The notes beneath the pieces are model-generated. The model was not told the DNA's origin. It made no database searches and saw only the letters and a program-made list of their open reading frames with translations. A stretch of DNA of 8,138 nt from an uncultured Actinomycetes bacterium (lineage in GTDB: Bacteria; Actinomycetota; Thermoleophilia; Gaiellales; Gaiellaceae): assembly GCA_903930195.1 (NCBI GenBank), contig CAIYXH010000261.1, positions 1 to 8,138 of the forward strand, written 5' to 3'. Position 1 is the stretch's first letter. Each line of letters starts with the position of its first letter. Shown here one piece after another: positions 1-5,246 of this stretch. A program made the translations under genes and the position numbers.

Positions 1-314
1 CCGGGATAGACCCGGCGCCGGAGGCCGTCGGGGTCGCTCAGCTCGAGCTCGGTGTCGATCCGCGGCGAAAAGACGCCGATCGACTCGAACGTCCCCCGCC
101 CGAGCCGTCCGGAGCCGGCGCGCGGCCACTCGAAGAAGGTGAGGAGCGACCCGGGCGAGCCGGTCTCGTCACCGAAGTAGAGGTGGTAGCTGTGGGGATC
201 GTCGAAGTTGACGGTCTTCTTCACGAGCGCGAACCCGAGCTCGTCGCGGTAGAAGTCGACCGTCTGCTGTGCGTCGGAGCAGACGCACGTGACGTGGTGA
301 AGCGCTTCGAGCAC
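1..314 (-). CDS. VOC-family protein, ring-cleaving dioxygenase-like (partial, 3' end outside window)
   Basis: The first 104 residues are visible; the gene leaves the window at position 1. From a GTG start at 314 the protein opens with a beta strand carrying HHVT (residues 6-9, His7 being the usual metal-ligand position). It continues with VDFYRDELGF (19-28), then LVKKTVNFDDP (30-40) and YHLYFGDETGSPGS (43-56), ending in LTFFEWP. This series is characteristic of the vicinal-oxygen-chelate subgroup annotated as ring-cleaving dioxygenase (MhqO/MhqA-like), which uses a divalent metal and acts on hydroquinone- or catechol-type aromatics in the cytoplasm. The substrate cannot be read from this fragment. 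The GTG lies 13 nt after the secG stop, so it is probably the last visible gene of the receiver-secG-VOC transcript. A G-rich stretch upstream is only a weak ribosome-binding site. The family assignment is good; the enzymatic role is inferred. Confidence 0.82.
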   Translation of the reverse strand, partial: MLEALHHVTCVCSDAQQTVDFYRDELGFALVKKTVNFDDPHSYHLYFGDETGSPGSLLTFFEWPRAGSGRLGRGTFESIGVFSPRIDTELELSDPDGLRRRVYP

Positions 315-327
315 CCGCCCCCGGGCG

Positions 328-549
328 TTACCGCAGCAGGCGGTAGAGCAGGACGGTGTTCGCGAAGAAGAGGATGCCCACGACGATCGTGAGGCGCGTC
401 AGGTTCCGCTCGACGATGTGGGTGCCGCCCTGCGAGGTCGGCGTGAAGCCCATGCCGCCGAGACCGGCGTCGCGGCCGGAGTGCATCAGGATCAGACCGA
501 TGAGGCCCGCCGAGAGCAGGACGTGGATGACCGAGAAGACCGGAAGCAC
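328..549 (-). CDS. secG: Preprotein translocase subunit SecG
   Basis: This is a 73-residue inner-membrane protein, the normal size for SecG, the small non-essential partner of SecY and SecE that stimulates SecA-driven protein export. Two hydrophobic segments are visible, about residues 3-22 and 51-70. They are joined by a loop carrying the signature LMHSGRDAGLGG (21-32), equivalent to the family's QxGKGAGLG-type loop. The start is GTG (547-549), 9 nt after the stop of the upstream receiver gene, with no clear Shine-Dalgarno, so coupling to that gene is likely. In many Actinobacteria secG follows the gap-pgk-tpiA cluster. Here it follows a stand-alone receiver instead, which is an unusual neighbourhood. 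Confidence 0.93.
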   Translation of the reverse strand: MLPVFSVIHVLLSAGLIGLILMHSGRDAGLGGMGFTPTSQGGTHIVERNLTRLTIVVGILFFANTVLLYRLLR

Positions 550-558
550 GGAACCAGG

Positions 559-921
559 TTAGCTCGCGGCCGCGAGAATCTGCGGCACGAGGTCTTCGGC
601 GATCTTCTCCTTGGTCAGATACGCGCTCGCGCCGGCGCGCTGGGCGCGGGCGATGTCGTTCGGATCCGCGGAGCCACTGAGGATGAGGACACGCGTGCTG
701 CCGCCGGCGGCGACGATCGCCTCGGTGGCGGTGAAGCCGTCCATCCCGGGCATGTTCAGGTCCATCAGGACGACGTCCGGCTGGAGCTCGCTCGTGAGGC
801 GAACCGCCGCGTCGCCGTCACCGACGGTCGCGACGACCTTGATCCGCTCGTCGATGCCGAGGATCAGCTCGAGCGCCTCGGCAAAGAGCCGCTCGTCGTC
901 AGCGATGAGAACGCGCGTCAC
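559..921 (-). CDS. Stand-alone response regulator receiver-domain protein
   Basis: The product is 120 residues, a single CheY-like receiver fold with no output domain. The acidic pocket is Asp8-Asp9. Asp54 is the phospho-acceptor within VVLMDLNMPGMDG (50-62), Ser82 in LILSGS is the switch Ser/Thr, and Lys104 in YLTKE is the conserved lysine. The sequence most resembles the NarL/LuxR-type receiver, but it stops after the last helix where a linker and helix-turn-helix would be expected. I chose the GTG at 921 because the receiver's first strand (TRVLIADDE) starts right there. The longer reading frame up to 1062 would add non-conserved sequence antisense to the neighbouring gene. An AGGGA lies only 2 nt from this GTG, too close for normal pairing, which fits a leaderless start. 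No histidine kinase is in the window. It may act as a phosphate shuttle or by protein-protein contact (inference). Confidence 0.88.
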   Translation of the reverse strand: MTRVLIADDERLFAEALELILGIDERIKVVATVGDGDAAVRLTSELQPDVVLMDLNMPGMDGFTATEAIVAAGGSTRVLILSGSADPNDIARAQRAGASAYLTKEKIAEDLVPQILAAAS

Positions 922-958
922 GATCCCTAAGCTTACGCGTGATGGACGAGAATGTCCG
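905..958. promoter_or_regulatory. Candidate bidirectional promoter centred on TAAGCTTA
   Basis: The palindrome TAAGCTTA (928-935) lies exactly midway between the two divergent start codons (minus GTG 921-919, plus ATG 942). On the plus strand TAAGCT (928-933) has ATGAGA (905-910) 17 bp upstream, a 4/6 match to TTGACA. On the minus strand TAAGCT (935-930) has CGGACA (958-953) 17 bp upstream, also 4/6. On each strand the start codon lies 8 nt past the hexamer, so transcription would begin at or within about 2 nt of the start codons, giving leaderless mRNAs. The geometry is seen directly; promoter activity is inferred. Confidence 0.5.
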
Positions 959-1169
959 TACCCGGATACAAAAACTCTTACTTTCAGGGGACAACAGCCT
1001 GAAGCATGGTGGAGATTTGAGCAGGATTCGCGCCTCGTACGAGGAGGCACTTTCTGTCGCACGCGAGGCCGGGATCGAGGAGAAGGTTCGGCCGCTCGTC
1101 GAGATCAGGCTCGCGGATCTCGCGCGGCTCGAAGCAGAATCGCCTCCACCCGCTCCGCCTGCAGCCTGA
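942..1169 (+). CDS. Small uncharacterised helical protein
   Basis: This is a 75-residue protein that I do not recognise as a named family. It looks mostly alpha-helical: an N-terminal amphipathic stretch (RTRIQKLLLSG, 6-16), then a TPR-like helix pair (ASYEEALSVAREAGIEEKVR, 31-50, and PLVEIRLADLARLEAE, 51-66), ending in a Pro/Ala-rich tail (SPPPAPPAA). The repeat-like spacing suggests a protein-binding role, but this is inference. A GTG lies directly before the ATG (939); I prefer the ATG because it gives symmetric spacing to the central promoter palindrome. There is no Shine-Dalgarno, so it is probably leaderless. Its first 25 codons are much less GC-rich than the neighbours (ATA, CAA, AAA, TTA, CTT, TCA). 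Its last 65 nt overlap, on the opposite strand, the 3' end of the glycosyltransferase gene. Confidence 0.68.
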   Translation: MDENVRTRIQKLLLSGDNSLKHGGDLSRIRASYEEALSVAREAGIEEKVRPLVEIRLADLARLEAESPPPAPPAA

Positions 1170-2091
1170 CGTCGTGCAGCTCCGCGGCCGCCCGCGCCGC
1201 AGGGTTCGGCGAGGGGAAGGTCGCCGCCTCGGCGAGGGCGTGCGTGAGGGCGTCGAGATCGAGCGGGTCGACGAGCAGCCCCGCGCCCGGCGCAACGAAC
1301 TCGGGCGGGCCGCCGATCCGCGTCGCCACGACCGTCTTCCCCGATGCGAGCCCTTCGAGGATCGACTGCCCGAACGGCTCGATCAGACTCGGCGAGCAGA
1401 GGACATCGGCCGCAGCGACGAAGCGCGGCACCTCCTCATGGGGGACGCGGCCCGCGAGCACGACGCCCGGGCGTCCTTCGAGCGCCGGCCGGAGGGGGCC
1501 GTCGCCGACGAAGGTGAGGCTGCCGCGGCCGAGCCGCGCAAAGGCGTCGGCGAGGCGCACGACGTTCTTGCGCTCGGTGAGGCTGCCGAGGCAGAGGTAG
1601 CGCGGCTCGCCGGGCTCGCGCTCGGGGCTCACGGGGAAGCGGTCGAGATCGACGCCGGAGTCGACGACCGTCGTCTTGCCGACGGCCTCGGGAATCTTGA
1701 GCTCGAGCTCGCGGCGGAGGTAGTCGGAGACGGCGATCACGGCGGCGGCGCGCCGCACGACCCGCCGGGTCAGCGTGGCGATGCCGGGGATCGCGCCGAT
1801 GTTGCGCACGTCGCGCCCATGCGCCGTGACGACGAGCGGCGCGTCGGCAGCGAGCGCGAGGAGGCCGGTCGGGACGAGGAAGTGCGCCCAGACGACATCG
1901 GGGCGCTCGGCAGCCCGGACAGCGCGGCGCAGGTCGAGGTAGCGGCGCTTGCCTCCGCCCCGGTGGTCGATCACGGCGCGGTCGAGCTCGTGCCCGCGGG
2001 CGGCGAGCGCCGCCTCGAGCTGGGCGACGAACGTCCCCAGATCGGGGTCGACGGGGCCCGGATACATCTGCGAGACGAGGAGGATGCGCAC
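1105..2091 (-). CDS. GT4-family glycosyltransferase (GT-B fold)
   Basis: The protein is 328 residues. The N-terminal Rossmann half begins RILLVSQMYPG (2-12), followed by DLGTFVAQLEAALAARGHEL (17-36) and a HGRD acceptor-side motif (91-94). The C-terminal half begins at about residue 165 with LCLGSLTERKNV (167-178; Arg174 and Lys175 at the usual donor-phosphate position). It continues through FVGDGPLRP and ends with SPSLIEPFGQSILEGLASG, containing the EX7E pair Glu238/Glu246 that binds the nucleotide sugar. It therefore transfers a sugar from a nucleotide donor, probably for a lipid, capsule or small-molecule glycoside; donor and acceptor cannot be told. No signal peptide or membrane segment is visible, so it is cytosolic or peripheral. 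The start is GTG (2091-2089) without a Shine-Dalgarno. The 3' end overlaps the convergent small gene by 65 nt. Confidence 0.9.
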   Translation of the reverse strand: MRILLVSQMYPGPVDPDLGTFVAQLEAALAARGHELDRAVIDHRGGGKRRYLDLRRAVRAAERPDVVWAHFLVPTGLLALAADAPLVVTAHGRDVRNIGAIPGIATLTRRVVRRAAAVIAVSDYLRRELELKIPEAVGKTTVVDSGVDLDRFPVSPEREPGEPRYLCLGSLTERKNVVRLADAFARLGRGSLTFVGDGPLRPALEGRPGVVLAGRVPHEEVPRFVAAADVLCSPSLIEPFGQSILEGLASGKTVVATRIGGPPEFVAPGAGLLVDPLDLDALTHALAEAATFPSPNPAARAAAELHDVRLQAERVEAILLRAARDPRA

Positions 2092-2111
2092 CCGGGCGGT
2101 ACGCTACTTCC
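2092..2111. promoter_or_regulatory. Candidate bidirectional -10 region between the glycosyltransferase gene and moaD-moaE
   Basis: Only 20 bp separate the two divergent GTG starts. The heptamer TACGCTA (2100-2106) reads as a -10-like hexamer on both strands: TACGCT (2100-2105) on plus and TAGCGT (2106-2101) on minus. The plus GTG lies 6 nt past its hexamer, which would place the start site at the start codon. The minus GTG lies 9 nt past its hexamer. I see no convincing -35 on either strand, and neither gene has a Shine-Dalgarno. Confidence 0.38.
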
Positions 2112-2741
2112 GTGCGTGTGACCGTGAGGCTCTTTGCCGGCTTGCGCGAGCAGGCGGGCTGGTCGAAGCAGGAGCTCGACGCGGGCACGGTCGGCGAGAT
2201 CTGGCCGCTGCTCGGCCTCGGCGAGGAGCCGGGCGGGCTCCTGTACGCCGTGAACCGCGAGTACGCCAGCGTGGACACGGCCCTGAAGGACGGGGATGTC
2301 GTGGCGCTGATCCCCCCGGTCTCCGGCGGCGCGTTCATCCTGACCGAGGAGCCGCTCTCGCTCGACGTGGTCGTCTCCGAGGTCTCGACCGACGAGGCCG
2401 GCGCAATCGCAACCTTCTCCGGCACGGCGCGGAAGCACTCGCGCGGCCGCACCGTCAACTACCTCGACTACGAGGGCTACGAGGGCATGGCCGAGGAGAT
2501 GATGGAGAAGCTCGCCGGTGGCCTGAAGGAGCGCTACGACCTGCACGAGATCGCGATCCACCACCGGGTCGGCCGGGTCGAGCTCGGCGAGCCGTCTGTC
2601 GTGATCGCCGTCTCCGCCTCGCACCGCCAGGACGCGCTCGCCGCATGCAAGGACGCGATCGACAACCTCAAGGTCGACGTGCCCCTCTGGAAGAAAGAGG
2701 TGTACGAGGGCGGCGAGGAGTGGATCGGCCGCGGCTCCTGA
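2112..2741 (+). CDS. MoaD-MoaE fusion, molybdopterin synthase
   Basis: This 209-residue protein joins both subunits of molybdopterin synthase, which inserts two sulphurs into precursor Z (cPMP) in molybdenum-cofactor synthesis. Residues 1-73 are MoaD, a ubiquitin-like fold ending ALIPPVSGG with the diglycine at 72-73 that must carry the thiocarboxylate. Residues 74-209 are MoaE: FSGTARKHSRG (102-112), HRVGRVELGE (151-160), SASHRQDALAACKDAIDNLK (168-187), then PLWKKE (191-196). Lys187 and Lys194 have the 7-residue spacing of the two active-site lysines of E. coli MoaE. MoaD's C-terminus must be free, so the fusion presumably needs cleavage after Gly73, as reported for mycobacterial MoaX. The start is GTG (2112) with no Shine-Dalgarno. 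It is the first gene of a tight trio with the M50 and LOG genes. No other cofactor gene is in the window. Confidence 0.92.
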   Translation: MRVTVRLFAGLREQAGWSKQELDAGTVGEIWPLLGLGEEPGGLLYAVNREYASVDTALKDGDVVALIPPVSGGAFILTEEPLSLDVVVSEVSTDEAGAIATFSGTARKHSRGRTVNYLDYEGYEGMAEEMMEKLAGGLKERYDLHEIAIHHRVGRVELGEPSVVIAVSASHRQDALAACKDAIDNLKVDVPLWKKEVYEGGEEWIGRGS

Positions 2742-2742
2742 C

Positions 2743-3366
2743 GTGAGCGTCGACCCCGCCGGACCCCGGCCATCAGCATTCCGCGCCTTCGTCCAGCGCG
2801 CCACCGCGCCGCTCGTCTTCCTCGTCGGGCTCATCGCGAAGCTCGGCTCGCTCGCCAAGCTCGCGACCATCTTCGTCGCGTTCGGTGGCTACGCCCTGAT
2901 CTGGGGGTGGCAGTTCGGGCTCGGGATCGTGCTGCTGATCTTCGCGCACGAGCTCGGCCACTACCTCGAGGCGCGCCGGGAAGGGCTCGCGCCCGGGTGG
3001 CCGGTGTTCATCCCGTTCCTCGGCGCGTACGTCACCCACACCGGCGGCAACGTCTGGCAGACCGCACGGGTCGCGATCGCCGGGCCGATCCTCGGCGGCA
3101 TCGCCTCGCTTGCCGTCTTCGTGGTGAGCACGGCCAACGGGTCGCAGCTCCTCCAGGCGCTCGCCTACTTCGGCTTCGTCCTGAACCTCTTCAACCTGCT
3201 GCCGCTCGGCATCCTCGACGGCGGCCACGTCTGGCGCTCGACGCGCCTGCTCTGGCGCGGCGGCGGCCGCAACAAGGCGCTCATCTCGTGGTCGCTCTAC
3301 GGCGGCACCGCCGTCCTGCTCCTCGCGGGGGCCATCGCGGCCTACGTCCCGCAGCACCGTCTGTGA
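2743..3366 (+). CDS. M50 / site-2-protease-family membrane protein
   Basis: This is a 207-residue integral membrane protein with hydrophobic segments at about 22-34, 40-67, 109-129, 135-155 and 184-202. The zinc site is present: HELGH (69-73; His69, Glu70, His73) inside a membrane segment, and the third ligand Asp159 in NLLPLGILDGGH (151-162). AIAGPILG (111-118) matches the family's conserved loop between these. Such proteases cut substrates within the bilayer, for example anti-sigma factors. This one lacks PDZ and CBS domains, so it is a minimal form with unknown substrate. The GTG start lies 1 nt after the moaD-moaE stop, and the stop overlaps the next start by 4 nt (GTGA), so co-translation is expected. 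A functional link to molybdenum cofactor is not evident; the grouping may be only transcriptional. Confidence 0.88.
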   Translation: MSVDPAGPRPSAFRAFVQRATAPLVFLVGLIAKLGSLAKLATIFVAFGGYALIWGWQFGLGIVLLIFAHELGHYLEARREGLAPGWPVFIPFLGAYVTHTGGNVWQTARVAIAGPILGGIASLAVFVVSTANGSQLLQALAYFGFVLNLFNLLPLGILDGGHVWRSTRLLWRGGGRNKALISWSLYGGTAVLLLAGAIAAYVPQHRL

Positions 3367-4043
3367 CCGACGAGGATCGCCAGCTCCTCGACGCGAACCG
3401 CCCCGACCCCGCCTCGGCGGTCGCGCGGATCGCCGACGAGTTCCGCGCGGGCTTCGCACTCGTCGACCGGATCGACCGGCCCGCTGTGACGATCTTCGGC
3501 TCGGCCCGCGTCGGCGAGACCCACCCGGCGTACGTCGCCGCGCGGACGGTCGGGCGCACCTTCGCCGAGGCCGGCTGGGCGATCGTGACCGGCGGCGGCC
3601 CCGGCGTGATGGAGGCCGCGAACCGGGGCGCACGCGACGGTGGCGGGCTCTCGGTCGGCCTCAACATCGAGCTGGCGCACGAGCAGTTCTCGAACCCCTA
3701 TCTCGACCTCTCCTACGTCTTCGAGCACTTCTACGTACGCAAGGTCTGCTTCGTGAAGCCGGCACGCGGGATCGTCGTCTTCGACGGCGGCTTCGGCACG
3801 CTCGACGAGCTCTTCGAGGTGCTGACGCTCGTGCAGACCGGGAAGATGGATCCGATCCCCGTCGTCCTCGTCGGGAGCGCGTTCTGGGGCGGGGCGCTCG
3901 ACTGGATCCGGGAGCGGCTCTGCGAGGGCGGCCTGGTCACCCGCAGCGAGGTCGACCGGATCCTCGTGACGGACGACCTGGAGGCCGCCGTCGCGACCGT
4001 GCTCGCGGCCTACGCCAGCTCGTCGAGCGCAGCGCGAGCCTGA
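3363..4043 (+). CDS. LOG / TIGR00730-family nucleotide 5'-monophosphate phosphoribohydrolase-like protein
   Basis: The protein is 226 residues with a Rossmann-like fold of the 'lysine decarboxylase-like' LOG family. Members release a base from a nucleoside monophosphate (cytokinin activation in plants, nucleotide salvage in bacteria). Visible motifs are TIFGSARV (43-50), VTGGGPGVMEAANRGA (75-90), the catalytic Arg126 in FYVRKVCFV (123-131), and GGFGTLDELFE (142-152), where Glu149 is the second catalytic residue. The signature PGGxGTxxE reads DGGFGTLDE (141-149), with Asp replacing the usual Pro. The helix after it (VLTLVQTGKM, 153-162) and PVVLVGSAFW (165-174) follow the family. The GTG start overlaps the M50 stop as GTGA, indicating coupling. 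The true substrate in this organism is unknown. The last 34 nt overlap a convergent gene. Confidence 0.88.
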   Translation: MTDEDRQLLDANRPDPASAVARIADEFRAGFALVDRIDRPAVTIFGSARVGETHPAYVAARTVGRTFAEAGWAIVTGGGPGVMEAANRGARDGGGLSVGLNIELAHEQFSNPYLDLSYVFEHFYVRKVCFVKPARGIVVFDGGFGTLDELFEVLTLVQTGKMDPIPVVLVGSAFWGGALDWIRERLCEGGLVTRSEVDRILVTDDLEAAVATVLAAYASSSSAARA

Positions 4044-4258
4044 TCGTGCACGGCCTGGCGGCGTCCGGCGGTGCCGGAGACCTCGACCTCGGGCGCGGGC
4101 TCCGGCTCCACGGGCTGCTCGGCCCGGCTCTCGGCGAGCTTCGCCCGGAGCTCGTCCGCCGGGGTCGGCTCGAGCGCGCCGGGCTGCGCCGCCTGCCGCC
4201 GCTTGAGCAGCACGCGGAGGCCGAGACCGCCGAGGAGGAGCGCAACAAGACCCTTCAT
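4010..4258 (-). CDS. Small membrane-anchored protein of unknown function
   Basis: This is an 82-residue protein that I cannot assign to a family. An N-terminal hydrophobic segment (GLVALLLGGLGLRVLL, 3-18) is followed by positive charges (KRRQ), suggesting a single anchor with the rest in the cytoplasm. Then come a short helix (ADELRAKLAESRAE), a Pro/Glu-rich linker (PVEPEPAPEVEV) and a C-terminal helix (RRQAVHDQARAALDELA). I chose the ATG at 4258 because the longer frame upstream would cover the rpsF promoter and leader and has no support. No Shine-Dalgarno is seen. A TAGCAT hexamer (4272-4267) lies 8 nt before the ATG, fitting a leaderless start. It diverges from the rpsF operon, and its 3' end overlaps the LOG gene by 34 nt. 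Confidence 0.66.
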   Translation of the reverse strand: MKGLVALLLGGLGLRVLLKRRQAAQPGALEPTPADELRAKLAESRAEQPVEPEPAPEVEVSGTAGRRQAVHDQARAALDELA

Positions 4259-4276
4259 GCGCGGCGATGCTACAGT
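4247..4276 (+). promoter_or_regulatory. Extended -10 promoter of the rpsF-ssb-rpsR-rplI operon
   Basis: TGCTACAGT (4268-4276) is an extended -10 (TGN before TACAGT). The -35 side is weak: AAGACC (4247-4252) at 18 bp spacing matches TTGACA at three positions. Transcription would begin near 4283, giving a leader of about 90 nt before rpsF. On the other strand TAGCAT (4272-4267) overlaps this -10 and could serve the divergent small gene, so the region may be bidirectional. The promoter is inferred from sequence only. Confidence 0.55.
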
Positions 4277-4301
4277 GCTGCCTCTTCTCGCCACGCCCGT
4301 C

Positions 4302-4325
4302 GTACCGTCTTCCCCGAAGCGGTGC
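4302..4325 (+). promoter_or_regulatory. rpsF leader hairpin, candidate autoregulatory RNA element
   Basis: Within the likely 5' leader, GTACCG (4302-4307) pairs with CGGTGC (4320-4325), and CTTC (4309-4312) pairs with GAAG (4316-4319), enclosing a CCC loop and leaving one bulged U. The hairpin is followed at once by a perfect AAGGAGG (4327-4333) that is 17 nt from the nearest ATG (4351). S6:S18 complexes are known to bind leader RNAs of rpsF operons in many bacteria, so a control role is plausible. I could not match this stem convincingly to that published motif. Confidence 0.4.
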
Positions 4326-4374
4326 CAAGGAGGCGGGGCCGTTTCAGTCCATGGGAAGGAAGGGAGCATTCGGG

Positions 4375-4740
4375 ATGAACGAATACGAAATCTTGCTGAT
4401 GCTGGACCCGGAACTCGCTGAAGAGCGGGGTCGGGAGATCATCACGCGCATTCGCGCCCAGGTCGAAGGCGACGGGGGCCGTTGGGACAACCACGAGCCC
4501 TGGGGCCGGCGCAAGCTCGCCTTCGAGATCGACCACAAGGCCGAGGGCACCTATCACCTCCTGCTCTTCACCTCCGCGCCGGCGACGCTCGCCGAGATCT
4601 CGCGCGTGCTGAAGATCACCGACGGCGTCATGCGCCACCTCTCGGTCAAGCGCGTCAAGGGCGGCCAGACGAAGGCTCCCGTTCAGGTCGGTGCGGCCGT
4701 GTCCGCTCCGTCCGGTGACAGCGACGGGGCTGCGGAGTAG
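4375..4740 (+). CDS. rpsF: 30S ribosomal protein S6
   Basis: The protein is 121 residues; S6 is usually about 95-100. It binds the central domain of 16S rRNA as a heterodimer with S18, which is encoded two genes downstream. The opening NEYEILLMLDPEL (2-14), WGRRKLAFEIDHKAEGTY (43-60) and the final strand MRHLSVKRV (86-94) are typical. The last 25 residues form a low-complexity Ala/Gly/Ser tail with acidic ends. I chose the ATG at 4375 because MNEYE is the usual S6 start and GGAAGGAAGGGAG lies just upstream with 8 nt spacing. An in-frame ATG at 4351 would add eight residues, and a better AAGGAGG lies 17 nt before that one, so a second start cannot be excluded. First gene of the operon. Confidence 0.96.
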   Translation: MNEYEILLMLDPELAEERGREIITRIRAQVEGDGGRWDNHEPWGRRKLAFEIDHKAEGTYHLLLFTSAPATLAEISRVLKITDGVMRHLSVKRVKGGQTKAPVQVGAAVSAPSGDSDGAAE

Positions 4741-4776
4741 CCTGCGGCTTCCACTGGGACGAGGAACGGAGGAGTC

Positions 4777-5238
4777 ATGGCAAACATCAATCGCGTCGTG
4801 CTCGTGGGCAATCTGACCCGCGATCCTGAGCTCCGGCACACGCCGAGCGGCACCGCCGTGTGCTCGCTCCGGCTTGCCGTCAACACCCGCCGCAAGGATG
4901 GCGCGAGCGGCGAGTGGACGGAGAAGCCGAACTACTTCGACGTCACGGTCTGGGGCAGCCAGGGCGAGAACTGCGCGCAGTACCTCGCCAAGGGCCGGCC
5001 GGTCGCGATCGACGGACGCCTCGAGTGGCGCGAGTGGGACGCGCAGGACGGCACGAAGCGCCAGGCCGTCGACGTGATCGCCGACACGGTGCAGTTCCTG
5101 GGTGGCCGCGATGGCGGCCCCAGCGACGGCGGCAGTGGCGGCGGTGGCGGCGGCAACGAATTCATCCCGCAGAGCGCCTCGGGTGGCGCAGCCGCAGACT
5201 TCGGCGGCTCGAGCGGCGACGACGACATTCCGTTCTAG
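4777..5238 (+). CDS. ssb: Single-stranded DNA-binding protein SSB
   Basis: The protein is 153 residues. The N-terminal OB fold (about 1-110) begins ANINRVVLVGNLTRDPELR (2-20) and contains NYFDVTVWG (52-60) and PVAIDGRLEWREW (75-87), the usual ssDNA-binding strands with aromatic residues. A Gly/Ser-rich flexible linker follows (111-147, including a run of six glycines). The acidic tip DDDIPF (148-153) is the docking peptide for replication and repair partners. It coats single-stranded DNA at forks and in repair as a tetramer. The Shine-Dalgarno is CGGAGGAG (4767-4774), 36 nt after rpsF. It has the usual length and intact key elements, placed between the ribosomal genes as in other Actinobacteria. 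Confidence 0.97.
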   Translation: MANINRVVLVGNLTRDPELRHTPSGTAVCSLRLAVNTRRKDGASGEWTEKPNYFDVTVWGSQGENCAQYLAKGRPVAIDGRLEWREWDAQDGTKRQAVDVIADTVQFLGGRDGGPSDGGSGGGGGGNEFIPQSASGGAAADFGGSSGDDDIPF

Positions 5239-5246
5239 GAGGATCA

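Noticed and set aside
418..930. Long plus-strand open frame opposite the receiver gene and secG
   Set aside because: It is an Arg/Gly/Asp-rich shadow of a clear receiver gene on the other strand, a usual artefact of high-GC DNA.
922..1062. Longer N-terminus of the receiver gene, starting at 1062
   Set aside because: The added 47 residues show no receiver similarity and lie antisense to the small helical gene. The receiver fold begins directly after the GTG at 921.
1174..2121. 315-residue plus-strand frame opposite the glycosyltransferase
   Set aside because: Low-complexity Arg/Glu/Asp-rich translation without motifs; the minus strand has a complete GT4 enzyme.
4259..4369. N-terminal extension of the small membrane protein from 4369
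   Set aside because: It would cover the rpsF promoter and leader. The hydrophobic anchor begins right after the ATG at 4258.
4267..4374. Upstream in-frame extension of rpsF
   Set aside because: It begins within the promoter, lacks a ribosome-binding site and adds non-conserved residues before the usual MNEYE start.
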